The notes: generated by a model not told the origin, from the letters alone. A DNA stretch of 47,226 nt from Bacteroidaceae bacterium (GCA_017555825.1 JAFZFQ010000015.1:1-47226); one strand, 5' to 3'. Positions 8,182 to 18,241 are shown, numbered from the stretch's first letter. Numbers and translations are program-made.

Positions 8182-9096
8182 ATGAAACAACCCCAAAAGC
8201 ATAATCCTCGTCGCCGTCCGGCCAAAGAGTACACCTATCACGTAGATAACGATTGTATGCTTCTCGATTTCCTCCTCGCTACACTCAAGGATAAGTCGCG
8301 CACTACAGTCAAGTCGTACCTCTCGCACCGCCAAGTAGCGGTAAACGACATGCCTACAACACAGTTCAACACTCCCTTGCACCGTGGCGACCGCATCACC
8401 ATCAACTTTACAACAGGCTACAAGATGTTCCGTCACCGTCGCTTGCGCATCATCTTCGAGGACGAGTACCTCATTGTTGTAGACAAGGGCTACGGACTTC
8501 TCTCGATGGCTACCAAGAATGAAAAGACCGAGACAGCCTATCGCATCATCAGCGACTATGTAAAGACCAACGATCCCGAGGGTCACATCTTCATCGTACA
8601 CCGTCTCGACCGCGACACATCGGGTGTGATGCTATTTGCCAAGCGCCAACGCATACAAGAGTTGTTGCAACGCAACTGGAACGACTCGGTTATAGAGCGC
8701 AAGTATATGGCCGTCGTTGAAGGCGCCCTTACTCCCGAACAAGGTGAGGTAAAATCGTACTTGAAGGAGAACGCCGCCATGCAAGTATACTCGACCAAGA
8801 ACCCCGAGGAGGGTCAACTTGCCATCACTCGCTACAAGACTGTAGCCGGCAACGGTCGCTTCTCGCTCGTCGAAGTACAACTCGAAACCGGTCGTAAAAA
8901 CCAAATCCGTGTACACATGCACGACATGGGACACCCCATCATTGGCGACCGCAAGTATGGCTCAAACTGCAACCCCATAGGTCGCGTAGGTCTGCACGCC
9001 GCATCATTGCGCTTCAAGCACCCCATCACCGGACAAACCCTTCACTTCGAGTCGACCTTGCCCGAGAAATTTGAATATATCGTTAACGAAAAGTAA
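8182..9096 (+). CDS. RluA-family RNA pseudouridine synthase
   Basis: The 304-residue protein has an N-terminal S4-like RNA-binding region (about 20-85, 'SRTTVKSYLSHRQVAVN') and the pseudouridine synthase core with the catalytic motif HRLDRDTSG. Later core motifs RKNQIRVH and GHPIIGDRKYG are present. The family isomerises uridines in rRNA or tRNA; the exact target cannot be read from sequence. A longer frame starts at 8065, but the promoter at 8127-8157 and the family's usual N-terminus favour 8182. DUF4293 follows after 12 bp. Confidence 0.9.
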   Translation: MKQPQKHNPRRRPAKEYTYHVDNDCMLLDFLLATLKDKSRTTVKSYLSHRQVAVNDMPTTQFNTPLHRGDRITINFTTGYKMFRHRRLRIIFEDEYLIVVDKGYGLLSMATKNEKTETAYRIISDYVKTNDPEGHIFIVHRLDRDTSGVMLFAKRQRIQELLQRNWNDSVIERKYMAVVEGALTPEQGEVKSYLKENAAMQVYSTKNPEEGQLAITRYKTVAGNGRFSLVEVQLETGRKNQIRVHMHDMGHPIIGDRKYGSNCNPIGRVGLHAASLRFKHPITGQTLHFESTLPEKFEYIVNEK

Positions 9097-9108
9097 AATA
9101 CAAACACA

Positions 9109-9603
9109 ATGATACAACGCATACAATCACTTTATTTGCTTTGCGCCATTATCTTCATGGCCATATTTGCATTTACACCATTTATCAACCTCATAACCCC
9201 TGTAGGTACATATCAAATGAACTGCATGGGCACAACCCTGACCACTCCTGCCGAGGCCATTGCCGAGACAGCCATCGTTGCCTCAACGCAAAACTTCATT
9301 CCGGCCATCATATCGGCTCTTATTGTGGCTATGAGCACACTTGCTATATTCCTTTTCAAGAATCGCATGAAACAGATATTGATATGTCGCATCAATATCC
9401 TTTTCTACATAACCCTGTATGTGGTAATGGGCTTGATGATTTACAACAACTACACAGCATTGTGTGCAACAACATTCAAGACTACAACCTACATCATCTT
9501 CCCCATTTGCGCGCTCATAACCAACTGGATGGCCATGCAAGCCATAAACAAAGACGAACAAATGGTGCGCGATAGCGAGCGCATGTGGACTCGCAACCGA
9601 TAA
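9109..9603 (+). CDS. DUF4293 family four-helix membrane protein
   Basis: This 164-residue protein opens with MIQRIQSLYLL, the hallmark start of DUF4293, a Bacteroidota membrane family of unknown function. Four hydrophobic segments are visible, at about 8-28, 62-82, 92-112 and 118-138. The C-terminus is charged. It sits 12 bp after the RluA-family gene and 20 bp before the MgtC-like gene, so it is probably cotranscribed with both. Confidence 0.8.
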   Translation: MIQRIQSLYLLCAIIFMAIFAFTPFINLITPVGTYQMNCMGTTLTTPAEAIAETAIVASTQNFIPAIISALIVAMSTLAIFLFKNRMKQILICRINILFYITLYVVMGLMIYNNYTALCATTFKTTTYIIFPICALITNWMAMQAINKDEQMVRDSERMWTRNR

Positions 9604-9623
9604 TTTTATAATATACCACAACA

Positions 9624-10346
9624 ATGCTATCGGCCATAGAACAGTTCAACGCCCTTATGACCGCAACCAATGTCACCATTGGTAGCGCAATATGCAAGTT
9701 GGCAGTGAGTGCATTGCTGGGCGGTGCTATAGGTTTTGAGCGCAAGCGCAAGGGACAAATAGCCGGCTCACGCACATTTGCCCTCATATCGATGGGTGCA
9801 ACACTTGCCATGCTGGTTTCGTGTGCTATACCACAACTATTCAGTCACCTGGAAAATGGCGGCGACCCCGCCCGCATCGCAGCACAAGTCATCAGCGGTA
9901 TAGGCTTCTTGGGCGCCGGTGCAATCATCCAAACCAAGGCTTCGGTGCGTGGTCTCACCACTGCTGCCGGCATTTGGGTATCGGCCGGTATAGGCTTGGC
10001 TGTGGGTATAGGCCTGTATGCCATTGCATTCATGGCAATGGTATTTATCCTCATCACGTTGGTGGTAATAAACAATATCGAAAACCACATGAACTTCGAG
10101 TGGGAAAGTCACATTATCGCAATAGAACTCCCACAAAATATCGGCTCGATAGAGGGTTATCGCCGCGTCTTTGAGCAACAATCGGTAAAACTACACGAAT
10201 GGTATATAGATGTAGACTATTGCAAGCCGTCGACAACCATCAAGTTTGTGGTGCAGATACGCGAAAACACCGACATTCTGCGCCTATTTGGCATCTTGCA
10301 GAAGCTACATCCTACCAATAACATATCATTACAAAACGAACTATAA
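9624..10346 (+). CDS. MgtC/SapB family membrane protein
   Basis: The 240-residue protein has about five N-terminal membrane segments carrying the MgtC signatures GGAIGFERKRKG, GSRTFALISMGA, GIGFLGAGAI and VRGLTTAAGIWVSAGIG. A soluble ACT-like C-terminal domain of about 75 residues follows. MgtC proteins are linked to growth at low magnesium and to control of ATP synthase; many family members have no known role. The antiporter gene begins 3 bp after its stop, which suggests linked function in ion homeostasis. Confidence 0.9.
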   Translation: MLSAIEQFNALMTATNVTIGSAICKLAVSALLGGAIGFERKRKGQIAGSRTFALISMGATLAMLVSCAIPQLFSHLENGGDPARIAAQVISGIGFLGAGAIIQTKASVRGLTTAAGIWVSAGIGLAVGIGLYAIAFMAMVFILITLVVINNIENHMNFEWESHIIAIELPQNIGSIEGYRRVFEQQSVKLHEWYIDVDYCKPSTTIKFVVQIRENTDILRLFGILQKLHPTNNISLQNEL

Positions 10347-10349
10347 TAT

Positions 10350-12581
10350 ATGGACAGCTTACAGCCACTCATTGTAGACCTCGCACTTACCCTCATATTG
10401 GCAGGTGGCGTCACACTACTCTTCAAGAGATTGCGCCAACCCGTCGTATTGGGATATATTGTAGCGGGATTTTTGGCAGGCCCCAACTTTCACTATCTAC
10501 CCTCTATTGCCGACCCCGAGAATATCGACATTTGGGCTCAGATAGGTATTATCGTACTACTCTTCTCATTGGGTCTTGAATTTAACTTCAAGAAACTACT
10601 CAATGTAGGAGCAACTGCGTTCACTACAGCACTCACCATAGCAATAGGCATGATTGTCATAGGCTACACCGCCGGACAGTTCATGGGATTTACCACATTC
10701 GACAGTATCTTCCTCGGTGCCATGCTCTCTATGTCGTCTACCATGATTATTATCAAGGCCTTTGGCGACTTGGGCATGCAGCAACAGAAGTTTACACAGA
10801 CCGTGTTTGGTGTACTCATTGTACAAGACCTCTTAGCGGTGGTTCTGTTGGTTATACTCTCGTCGGTTGCAACGGGCAGTGTCGAGGGTGGCGAGTTGCT
10901 CAACAGTGTTGCTCGACTGGTATTCTTCTTGGTCTTGTGGTTTGTCATAGGAACCTATATTATACCTACATTTGTGCGTAGCGTGCGTCGCTTTCTCAAC
11001 AACGAAACCCTACTCATCGTATCGATGGGCTTGTGCTTCGGTATGGTGGTTATAGCAACCTATGCCGGTTTTTCGTCGGCGCTGGGAGCATTCGTTATGG
11101 GTTCTATCTTATCGAGCGCCAATGAGGTAGAGCGTATGGAACGCGTGATACAGCCCATCAAAGACCTGTTTGGAGCCATCTTCTTTATATCGGTGGGTAT
11201 GCTTGTCAACGTCGATACCCTTGTAGAGTACTCGGCTCCTATTATCTTCTTGTCGCTTATTGTTATCATCGGACAGTCGTTCCTTGCCACAACCGGTATG
11301 TTGCTATCGGGACAACCCTTGCGTACAGCTATACAATCGGGCTTCAGCCTCTCGCAGATAGGCGAGTTCTCGTTTATTATTGCCACGCTGGGTATATCGC
11401 TGGGTGTAATGAATCCTACGCTCTACCCCATCGTTGTAGCAGTATCGGTAGTAACAACCTTTACCACTCCCTACATGATAAAACTCGCAGAGCCTTTCTT
11501 TACCAAATTAGAGAAACATCTGCCCGAAAATCTCAAGCGTCGCCTTGACGAATACTCACATAGCAATACTATCATTGAAGACGGCAAGAGTGTGTGGAAA
11601 AAGATTCTTATCGGCTATATAGGCAAGATAACCATCTTTGGCATCCTTACTATAGCCATAATAGTAGCCTCACGCCTGTTGCTCTTCCCTCTGTTTGAGT
11701 CGTGGATGCCCGGCACAGTGGGCCAACTGCTGGCCACCATCATTACCCTCATAGCAATGGCTCCTTTCTTGTGGGCTATAACCACAAAGCGCACCAACAA
11801 CGACGTACTGCGCTCGTTGTGGAGCAATGGTCGCAACAACCAAGTGCCCATCATGCTACTTATCACACTGCGCTATGTCATAGCATTTGCCTTTGTACTC
11901 GGATTTCTCCACACCGTATATTCATACGTAGGTATGACTATTGGCGCCGTGATATTCTTACTATTGATGAAGACATTCTCAAAGGAGATACAGAAACAGT
12001 TCACCCGTCTGGAGAAAGGTTTTCTCGACAACCTCAACCTGCGCGAACGCAGCAAGAAGGGTATCGACCTCATACACGACCTGCACATCGCACGCATGAC
12101 CATGCACGAAGACAGCGAGTTGGCCGGTGTGCGCCTCTCGGAGTCGAACTTGCGCCAAAAGCATGGATTGAACATCGTGAGCATCACACGTGGCACACGA
12201 CGCATCAATATACCCGGTAGCGACGTGCGCCTCTTCCCCGGTGATGTAATCCGCGTGATAGGCACCGACGAGCAAATAGCACAAATACTGCCCATCGTAG
12301 AGTGTGGCGAAGTGATTGCCGACGGTACAAGCGAGGAGGTAAACTACTCGTATGTAATAGTAGGACAAGACTCGGAATGGGTAGGCAAGTCGACTGCCGA
12401 CCTGGGCTTGCGCAACAACTACCACTGCCTATTGGTGGGTATTGAGCGCGGCACAGACACCTTCCTACAACCCGATGGCACAATAAAGATAGAGGCCAAC
12501 GACATATTGTGGATAGCCTGCGAGCAAGACAACTTGAAGGCAATCAAGGAAATTGCAGCCGGCAAGACGCATACGCACTGA
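10350..12581 (+). CDS. CPA2/Kef-type cation:proton antiporter with two RCK-C domains
   Basis: The 743-residue membrane protein starts with a Na+/H+ exchanger domain of about 12 helices (about 5-380). Motifs such as GYIVAGFLAGPN and LLFSLGLEFNFKKL are typical of KefB/KefC and monovalent cation antiporters. A second membrane portion covers about 415-540. Two TrkA-C/RCK-C-like domains follow, at about 580-650 and 660-740. No Rossmann TrkA-N domain with a GxGxxG motif is seen between them, unlike KefB/KefC. It is probably a K+ or Na+/H+ antiporter of the inner membrane; ion choice is not readable. Confidence 0.88.
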   Translation: MDSLQPLIVDLALTLILAGGVTLLFKRLRQPVVLGYIVAGFLAGPNFHYLPSIADPENIDIWAQIGIIVLLFSLGLEFNFKKLLNVGATAFTTALTIAIGMIVIGYTAGQFMGFTTFDSIFLGAMLSMSSTMIIIKAFGDLGMQQQKFTQTVFGVLIVQDLLAVVLLVILSSVATGSVEGGELLNSVARLVFFLVLWFVIGTYIIPTFVRSVRRFLNNETLLIVSMGLCFGMVVIATYAGFSSALGAFVMGSILSSANEVERMERVIQPIKDLFGAIFFISVGMLVNVDTLVEYSAPIIFLSLIVIIGQSFLATTGMLLSGQPLRTAIQSGFSLSQIGEFSFIIATLGISLGVMNPTLYPIVVAVSVVTTFTTPYMIKLAEPFFTKLEKHLPENLKRRLDEYSHSNTIIEDGKSVWKKILIGYIGKITIFGILTIAIIVASRLLLFPLFESWMPGTVGQLLATIITLIAMAPFLWAITTKRTNNDVLRSLWSNGRNNQVPIMLLITLRYVIAFAFVLGFLHTVYSYVGMTIGAVIFLLLMKTFSKEIQKQFTRLEKGFLDNLNLRERSKKGIDLIHDLHIARMTMHEDSELAGVRLSESNLRQKHGLNIVSITRGTRRINIPGSDVRLFPGDVIRVIGTDEQIAQILPIVECGEVIADGTSEEVNYSYVIVGQDSEWVGKSTADLGLRNNYHCLLVGIERGTDTFLQPDGTIKIEANDILWIACEQDNLKAIKEIAAGKTHTH

Positions 12582-12625
12582 TTGCGATAATAAATTACTG
12601 AACAACATATAAACATCTAAGAACG

Positions 12626-14152
12626 ATGCAAGAAAAAATTATTATTCTCGACTTTGGTTCGCAATACACTCAACTCATTGCGCGTCGCTTGCGCGAGTTG
12701 AACACCTATTGCGAATTGTTGCCCTACAACAAGTTTCCCTTTGGCAACGAAGAGGGCATCAAGGGTGTAATTTTATCGGGTAGCCCCTACTCGGTAAACG
12801 ACCCTAACGCATTGCAAGTAGACTTGTCGAAACTCAGAGGTAAATACCCCGTTTTGGGTGTATGCTATGGTGCACAATACATAGCACACACATCGGGCGG
12901 TAAGGTAGAACGCAGCGAGACTCGCGAGTATGGTCGCGCCAACCTTGCTTGGCACGACGAAAACGACATGCTCATGCGTGGCGTACGCGAAAACTCACAA
13001 GTATGGATGTCGCACGGCGATACTATCACCGAGATACCCCAAGGGTTCACCCTCATTGCCAGCACACACGAGGTGCGTTCGGCTGCCTACCGCATCGAGG
13101 GCGAAAAAACATGGGCTGTACAATTCCACCCCGAGGTATACCACAGCGAAGATGGCACAATCTTGCTCACCAACTTCGTGCGCGACATTTGCGGTTGCAA
13201 GCAAGACTGGACACCCGCATCATACATCGAGCACACAGTTGAGGCATTGAAGGCTCAATTGGGCGACGACAAGGTTGTACTCGGCCTCTCGGGCGGTGTA
13301 GACTCTACTGTAGCTGCCGTATTGCTCAATCGCGCTATCGGTAGCAACCTCACTTGTATATTTGTAGACAACGGCTTGTTGCGCAAGAACGAGTTTGAGA
13401 GCGTTCTCGACAACTACAAAGATATGGGCTTGAACGTGATAGGTGTAGACGCCAAAGAATACTTCTACGAGCGTCTTGCCGGTGTAACAGAGCCCGAGCG
13501 CAAGCGCAAAATCATTGGTGCAGGCTTTATCGAGGTATTTGACCAAGAGGCCAAGAAACTCAAAGACATCAAATGGTTGGGCCAAGGCACAATCTACCCC
13601 GACGTTATCGAGTCACTCTCTATCACCGGTATGGTTATCAAGAGTCACCACAACGTAGGCGGTCTGCCCGAGCGCATGAACCTCAAGCTCGTTGAGCCCT
13701 TGCGCTTGTTGTTCAAGGACGAGGTACGTCGCGTAGGTCGTGAGTTGGGCATCAGCGAGCGCCTCATCGGTCGCCACCCCTTCCCCGGTCCCGGTTTGGC
13801 AGTGCGCATCTTGGGTGACATCACTCCCGAGAAAGTACAAATCTTGCAAGACGCCGACCACATCTTCATCCAAGGTCTCATCGACAACGACCTCTACGAC
13901 AAGGTATGGCAAGCCGGTGTGATACTCTTGCCCGTGAAGAGTGTTGGTGTTATGGGCGACGAGCGTTCATACGAAAGCGCAGTAGCCTTGCGTGCCGTGC
14001 TCTCTACCGATGGTATGACAGCCGACTGGGCACACCTCCCCTACGAGTTCCTCGCCAAGGTATCTAACGACATCATCAACAAGGTACAAGGCGTAAACCG
14101 CGTAGTGTATGACATCAGCTCAAAACCCCCTGCAACAATCGAGTGGGAGTAA
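12626..14152 (+). CDS. guaA: GMP synthase (glutamine-hydrolysing)
   Basis: GuaA converts XMP to GMP using glutamine and ATP. The 508-residue protein has a class I glutamine amidotransferase domain with nucleophile C80 in GVCYGAQ and the His-Glu pair in QFHPE. The ATP pyrophosphatase P-loop LSGGVDST lies near 223-230, and the C-terminal dimerisation domain ends in PPATIEWE, the expected terminus. It begins 44 bp after the antiporter with no obvious promoter of its own, and a strong terminator follows. Confidence 0.97.
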   Translation: MQEKIIILDFGSQYTQLIARRLRELNTYCELLPYNKFPFGNEEGIKGVILSGSPYSVNDPNALQVDLSKLRGKYPVLGVCYGAQYIAHTSGGKVERSETREYGRANLAWHDENDMLMRGVRENSQVWMSHGDTITEIPQGFTLIASTHEVRSAAYRIEGEKTWAVQFHPEVYHSEDGTILLTNFVRDICGCKQDWTPASYIEHTVEALKAQLGDDKVVLGLSGGVDSTVAAVLLNRAIGSNLTCIFVDNGLLRKNEFESVLDNYKDMGLNVIGVDAKEYFYERLAGVTEPERKRKIIGAGFIEVFDQEAKKLKDIKWLGQGTIYPDVIESLSITGMVIKSHHNVGGLPERMNLKLVEPLRLLFKDEVRRVGRELGISERLIGRHPFPGPGLAVRILGDITPEKVQILQDADHIFIQGLIDNDLYDKVWQAGVILLPVKSVGVMGDERSYESAVALRAVLSTDGMTADWAHLPYEFLAKVSNDIINKVQGVNRVVYDISSKPPATIEWE

Positions 14153-14176
14153 TACACACATTATAGATAAAACACA

Positions 14177-14220
14177 GAAAAGAGCCAAAGGGAACAAAAA
14201 ACCTTTGGCTCTTTTCTTTT
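14177..14220. terminator. Terminator between guaA and the Sel1-repeat gene
   Basis: The perfect 15-bp arms at 14177-14191 and 14202-14216 enclose a 10-base loop. T-rich sequence continues to 14220 on the plus strand. On the minus strand a TGTGTTTTAT run follows, so it may serve both convergent genes. Confidence 0.88.
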
Positions 14221-14243
14221 TATGCCGGTACGATGCGATAGGG

Positions 14244-15152
14244 TTACTTTTTCTTTTCTATCCACTCTTGAGCGGCGACATGTCCTTGCTCGGCGGCTTG
14301 GGCATACCAATGGGTTGCCTCGTCAATATCGGCTTCGCATCCCAATCCATTCTCGCAAAATAGGGCCGTAATGTATTGCGACTCGGTATCGCCATTCTGA
14401 GCAGCTTTCTTGAAACATTGAGCTGCCAGCTCTACATTCTCGGTCACTCCTACACCATTGAGATGGCAATATCCCATGTTGTAGAGTGCGTCGGTGTGTC
14501 CTTGTCGGGCAGCCTTTTGGTAGTAAGAAGCCTCCTCTTCGTGATTTTGCTCTACACCATGTCCGTTGTGATAACAGCGTGCCATGTAGTATTGAGCATC
14601 GGCATATCCTTGCTCGGCACTCTTTTTAAACCACTCTATAGCCTCGGTATATTGTTGCTTGTTGTATAGTTCTGTACCTATAATGGTTTGCGCCTTGGGG
14701 TGTCCCTTTTCAGCAGCGAGAAGATAATATTTTTGTGCCTCGACGGGATTGACAGCCACACCCCAACCATTTTCGTGATACATACCTATTTGGAAAATGG
14801 CATCGGGGTCGTTTTGCTTGGCAGCAAGTTGCATCCAATGCAGACTCTCGACGTAGTCTTGTTTTACGCCTATTCCTTGCTGGTAGAAAAGCGCTATGTT
14901 GAATATAGCTGTTACATCGCCTTGCTTGGCAGCCTTGAGCCACCAGCGTGCAGCCTCGGCATTGTCGGCCTTGACGCCCGTGCCGTTGTTGTAGCACACA
15001 CCAAGGTTGTACTGTGCATCTACGTTGCCAAGTTCGGCCGCCTCTTTCCACACCTTGATGGCTGCAGCATAGTCTTTCTTGGCGCCTTTATCGCCACTTA
15101 TATATGATTCGCCCATGCGCAACAGCGCTTCGGCTCGCTCTTTTTTTTCCAT
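14244..15152 (-). CDS. Sel1-like repeat protein
   Basis: This 302-residue protein is made almost wholly of about eight Sel1-like repeats of roughly 36 residues. Each shows the pattern 'A..W..KAAE.G...AQ..LG..Y..G.GV', with repeat ends such as AAELG, AAKQG, AAEKG, AARQG and AAEQG. Sel1 repeats form alpha-solenoids that mediate protein contacts. No signal peptide is present, so it is probably cytoplasmic. It has its own promoter, so it need not belong to the AAA+ transcription unit 85 bp upstream, but the two lie in the same direction. The partner is unknown. Confidence 0.92.
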   Translation of the reverse strand: MEKKERAEALLRMGESYISGDKGAKKDYAAAIKVWKEAAELGNVDAQYNLGVCYNNGTGVKADNAEAARWWLKAAKQGDVTAIFNIALFYQQGIGVKQDYVESLHWMQLAAKQNDPDAIFQIGMYHENGWGVAVNPVEAQKYYLLAAEKGHPKAQTIIGTELYNKQQYTEAIEWFKKSAEQGYADAQYYMARCYHNGHGVEQNHEEEASYYQKAARQGHTDALYNMGYCHLNGVGVTENVELAAQCFKKAAQNGDTESQYITALFCENGLGCEADIDEATHWYAQAAEQGHVAAQEWIEKKK

Positions 15153-15179
15153 TGTTCAGTGTTGCATTATTGGTGAATA

Positions 15180-15210
15180 CAAAGGTAGAGTTTATCCTAT
15201 AGAATTGCAA
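15180..15210 (-). promoter_or_regulatory. Promoter of the Sel1-repeat gene
   Basis: On the minus strand, TTG (15208-15210), 20 bp, TACCTTTG (15180-15187). The leader to the ATG at 15152 is about 22 nt. Confidence 0.75.
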
Positions 15211-15237
15211 GGTAGTGCGCCGATTTTCATCGACACA

Positions 15238-16629
15238 CTATGCGGCTTCATACTGCTGCAATGTGCAATATCCAATGCGATTGCGCTTTTTGATACCGAG
15301 AGTGCTCTCCTTGTCGGTAAAAGGTATATCACAAGCCTCTATAGTAGAGTAGATGGTGCGATCGTTACAATGCGGGTGTTGCGACACGCGTTGTGCCATC
15401 GTGGGCAATATGCTATGTGTTATATACTGTTTTATCCAACGCGCATTGCTAAACTCCTTGTCGTTGGCAATGAGCTGTTGGGTTACAACCTTTTGCAGTC
15501 GCATGTCGGCCTCGGGCGAGAGTGTGTATTGCTCTTGTTCCAGGGTCGTGTACGCTATCTGCATCAACTCCTCGCACGAATAGTTGTCGAAGTGCCATTG
15601 GTGCGGAAAGCGACCTCTGAGTCCGGTGTTTATGCTCAGCATATTGTCCATCTCCTCCTTGTATCCTGCCAATATCACCAATATGTCGCTATCCTCTTCG
15701 GCAAGTATTGTGAGCAGTGCCTCGATGGCATGACGGCCAAAGTCTTTATTGTCATCGTTGCTACGACACAGGGTATAGGCCTCGTCTATAAAGAGCACTC
15801 CACCCTTGGCACTATTAATTATTTCTCGCATATTGTTCTCGGTATCGCCTATATAGCGACCCAATATCTTTGAACGCTCGGTCACTACCACCTCGCCCGA
15901 TGATAGTAAGCCCAAATTGTAGAATATCCGGCCTATCATCTTGGCTACGGTAGTTTTGCCCGTACCCGGATTGCCGGTAAATATCATGTGATGACAACCG
16001 GTGAAGCTTGCCTTGAGCCCCAAGCGTGCGCGTTGTTGATTGAAGCTTAGCAGCGTCGATAGTGCAGTTATCTCCTGCTTGATGTTGTGCAACCCTATCA
16101 TGGCATTGAGCGAGCCCAACACCTCTTGCGTAGCCGGTTTCTTCTCTTGCGAAGTGGCAAAGAAGTTGAAATCAATATCCTCGGGTTGAAGGCGCTTTAC
16201 CTCTTGTCCCATCATGGCTATTTTGTGCAGTGGCATGGCAAGAATGCGTTTCTGTGCTCTTTGTGCCACAAAGTTTCTCAAGAAACGTCTAATATCGTTG
16301 CTCAAGTATGACTCTAAGCACTCATTTGCAACCTCTTTCACGGCAAGTGTGTGATAGATGTGTTGCATGGCTTTCTCGCTATTGAGTATATCTTTGCACG
16401 ACTCTATCTGAGAGAAAAAGCGGTACGCAATCTCTTTGGCCGTAGCACCGGTGCTATGATAGATATGCTCCGTATCAAACAGATCTTGTAGCTGTGGAAT
16501 AGATTTCAAGAGCCTGTCGATAGCACGCCGGCTGTCGTACAGGATGATGTGCCTATCCATATCGATATACTCTTTGAGGTATTGCCATGACTTTAGTGGA
16601 GATTTGCACAGCGCCTCTACATTGTCCAC
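15238..16629 (-). CDS. AAA+ ATPase of the CbbX/SpoVK type
   Basis: The 463-residue protein has an alpha-helical N-terminal region (about 1-165) with no recognised family, then an AAA+ module at about 175-440. Motifs are Walker A GNPGTGKT (219-226), a pore-loop-like GRYIGDTE (257-264), Walker B VLFIDEAY (278-285) and an arginine-finger segment GLRGRFP near 336. This arrangement matches CbbX/SpoVK/EccA-like AAA+ proteins, which remodel protein partners as hexamers. The start used is a GTG overlapping the end of the upstream gene by 13 bp. An ATG at 16560 (residue 24) is the alternative. Tight coupling suggests that the upstream protein is partner or substrate. Confidence 0.88.
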   Translation of the reverse strand: MDNVEALCKSPLKSWQYLKEYIDMDRHIILYDSRRAIDRLLKSIPQLQDLFDTEHIYHSTGATAKEIAYRFFSQIESCKDILNSEKAMQHIYHTLAVKEVANECLESYLSNDIRRFLRNFVAQRAQKRILAMPLHKIAMMGQEVKRLQPEDIDFNFFATSQEKKPATQEVLGSLNAMIGLHNIKQEITALSTLLSFNQQRARLGLKASFTGCHHMIFTGNPGTGKTTVAKMIGRIFYNLGLLSSGEVVVTERSKILGRYIGDTENNMREIINSAKGGVLFIDEAYTLCRSNDDNKDFGRHAIEALLTILAEEDSDILVILAGYKEEMDNMLSINTGLRGRFPHQWHFDNYSCEELMQIAYTTLEQEQYTLSPEADMRLQKVVTQQLIANDKEFSNARWIKQYITHSILPTMAQRVSQHPHCNDRTIYSTIEACDIPFTDKESTLGIKKRNRIGYCTLQQYEAA

Positions 16630-17846
16630 ACGCTCACCTCCTCGTCATCAAATAGCTCGCTATACTTTTTCTCCTCAACCGCACTTTGGCAGTCGACAAC
16701 GTTGGCCGACTTTTTCATAAGCGTCTTGCTTAGGGCATACGCTCGGTTGAGTGTGGGCGATTTTTCGTACGCAAAGTCGGTATATATAATGGCGTGGTGC
16801 GATGTATTGAAGTTGATACCTTCGACATTTTCGTTGAGTTCTTCTATCATACGCGTGCGTTCGAGTTGCTCGAATATCTGTGTACGCATCTTGCGCATGC
16901 CACTCACCTCTTGCAGTAGAGAGTATTCGCGCTTATTCAATTTAAGGGTATTGCGATAGAGTGGCTCAATATCGTTGCCATTTACCACATGGCACACCCC
17001 CTCGTGGTTCAAGTCGAACGAAAGTGTGGCTATTGCACGCGTTGTGTCGTTGAGTACGAGGGTGTATCTTTCGTTTTCAATCCAGAAGAAGTCCGGTCGT
17101 ACTGCAATGCGCGTGCTTGCCTCGCCATTATGAGTGGTGATAGCAACGTCGCTGTGCGCCACCAGGTTCATCTCCGAGTCAAAGCAAAGAGCTTTGAGAA
17201 TCGTATCCTTGCCCGCTGTAGAGTGGTGTTGTAAGTCTATCTCCAACGGTTGTGTCGAGCCGGTAATTTCGGTCGAAGAGAGGGTATATTGTGCGCTTTT
17301 TATATAGGTATTGTGTGGCGCATCGCCTTTACACACAGTAAAGGGTACTATCATATAGTGACTGTTGTAGTTGTATATGTGGTTGGCGTGTTGCATTCCA
17401 CTCACGATAGCAATGTATCTGCCCGCTTCGGGTAGAGTCTCGCAGTCGTAATCGTCGACAAAGTGGTAACTGCCATCGTATGACTTGCCAAGTGGATATT
17501 GCATGACAATATTGCCATCGCCCTCGCGAAATATTGTCATCATTACCTCCTCACACTCAGCTGTGGTTATACTCTCTTGCATCTTGCATTCAATAATGAG
17601 GCAGCCCTCTTTTTCTTCATTTATCCACAACTTTCCATTCTTGGCGTCGTGATAGTGTCCGGTGTCGGCATGTTGCACATTCATATCAAACAAAGTTGTT
17701 GTGCCCCAAGATTGTTGTGCGCGTGGTACGATGTAGTAGCATTGTTTGTATTTGATGCGATAGAGAGTTTTGTCGAGTATTTTTACCCGTGTATCGTTGT
17801 GCTCTATTTCGCGGTATGTATTATTGGTATTGTCATTTCTTTTCAT
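16617..17846 (-). CDS. Unrecognised beta-rich protein coupled to the AAA+ ATPase
   Basis: I do not recognise this 409-residue protein. It has no signal peptide or membrane segment. The first 280 residues are rich in short beta-strand-like segments (YRIKYKQCYYIVP, GRYIAIVSGM, NERYTLVLND) that suggest two or three Ig-like sandwich domains. From about 300 the protein turns helical and charged (NKREYSLLQEVSGMRKMR, IFEQLERTRMIEEL), and the acidic tail ends in WTM. The ATG at 17846 is preferred over one at 17903, since the extra residues look unstructured. Its end overlaps the AAA+ start by 13 bp. Function is unknown; the context makes it a likely AAA+ adaptor or substrate. Confidence 0.75.
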   Translation of the reverse strand: MKRNDNTNNTYREIEHNDTRVKILDKTLYRIKYKQCYYIVPRAQQSWGTTTLFDMNVQHADTGHYHDAKNGKLWINEEKEGCLIIECKMQESITTAECEEVMMTIFREGDGNIVMQYPLGKSYDGSYHFVDDYDCETLPEAGRYIAIVSGMQHANHIYNYNSHYMIVPFTVCKGDAPHNTYIKSAQYTLSSTEITGSTQPLEIDLQHHSTAGKDTILKALCFDSEMNLVAHSDVAITTHNGEASTRIAVRPDFFWIENERYTLVLNDTTRAIATLSFDLNHEGVCHVVNGNDIEPLYRNTLKLNKREYSLLQEVSGMRKMRTQIFEQLERTRMIEELNENVEGINFNTSHHAIIYTDFAYEKSPTLNRAYALSKTLMKKSANVVDCQSAVEEKKYSELFDDEEVSVWTM

Positions 17847-17880
17847 AATATCCTTATTTTTAGAGTGAAACAAATAGTTT

Positions 17881-18132
17881 GTATCGACCGTGATGGTCGA
17901 CAACGGTAGGGTACATCAAGCCGTAGCCTGTGTACAAATGGTGCGGGAAAGGGTGTTGATTACCGAAAGAATTTATTTGCTTAAACTCTTTGGGCACAGA
18001 TGTCGTTTTTTGAGCGACGAAACCGCGTCTCGCCGTGACCTCTCAAAAAACCAAGAAGTCAAAGATCGCATCGACTACAGGATATAGCAACTCCCTGGAG
18101 GAGCTGTCGAACACCTTCTGTCGATTGAATAC
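17881..18132 (-). ncRNA. Candidate structured RNA in the gene-free stretch 17847-18296
   Basis: No convincing gene lies between 17847 and 18296. Several inverted repeats cluster here. GTTTTTTGAG (18005-18014) pairs with CTCAAAAAAC (18042-18051). A hairpin forms at 17883-17901 around loop GTGAT. A 7-bp stem pairs 18088-18094 with 18100-18106; it is complete only on the minus strand, where its odd pair is G-U. The two ends can also pair (17881-17902 with 18105-18132, with bulges). Minus-strand reading is open from 18141 to 17863 apart from one TGA at 18043-18045, so a decayed small gene is the alternative. No clear promoter or T-run terminator frames it. Strand and ends are tentative. Confidence 0.35.
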
Positions 18133-18241
18133 TTTGAACTTCTATTTAAATTGTGCCTCATTTTATGAAAAGAATTTCTTCTATATGTACAAATAGTGTG
18201 CCAATGTAGAGGCATGACACACCCAAGTGTGGGTATATAGC

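Noticed and set aside
17890..18087. A 65-codon plus-strand frame in the gene-free stretch, checked as a transposase remnant
   Set aside because: No transposase motif or flanking inverted repeat with target duplication could be seen; the structured-RNA explanation fits better.
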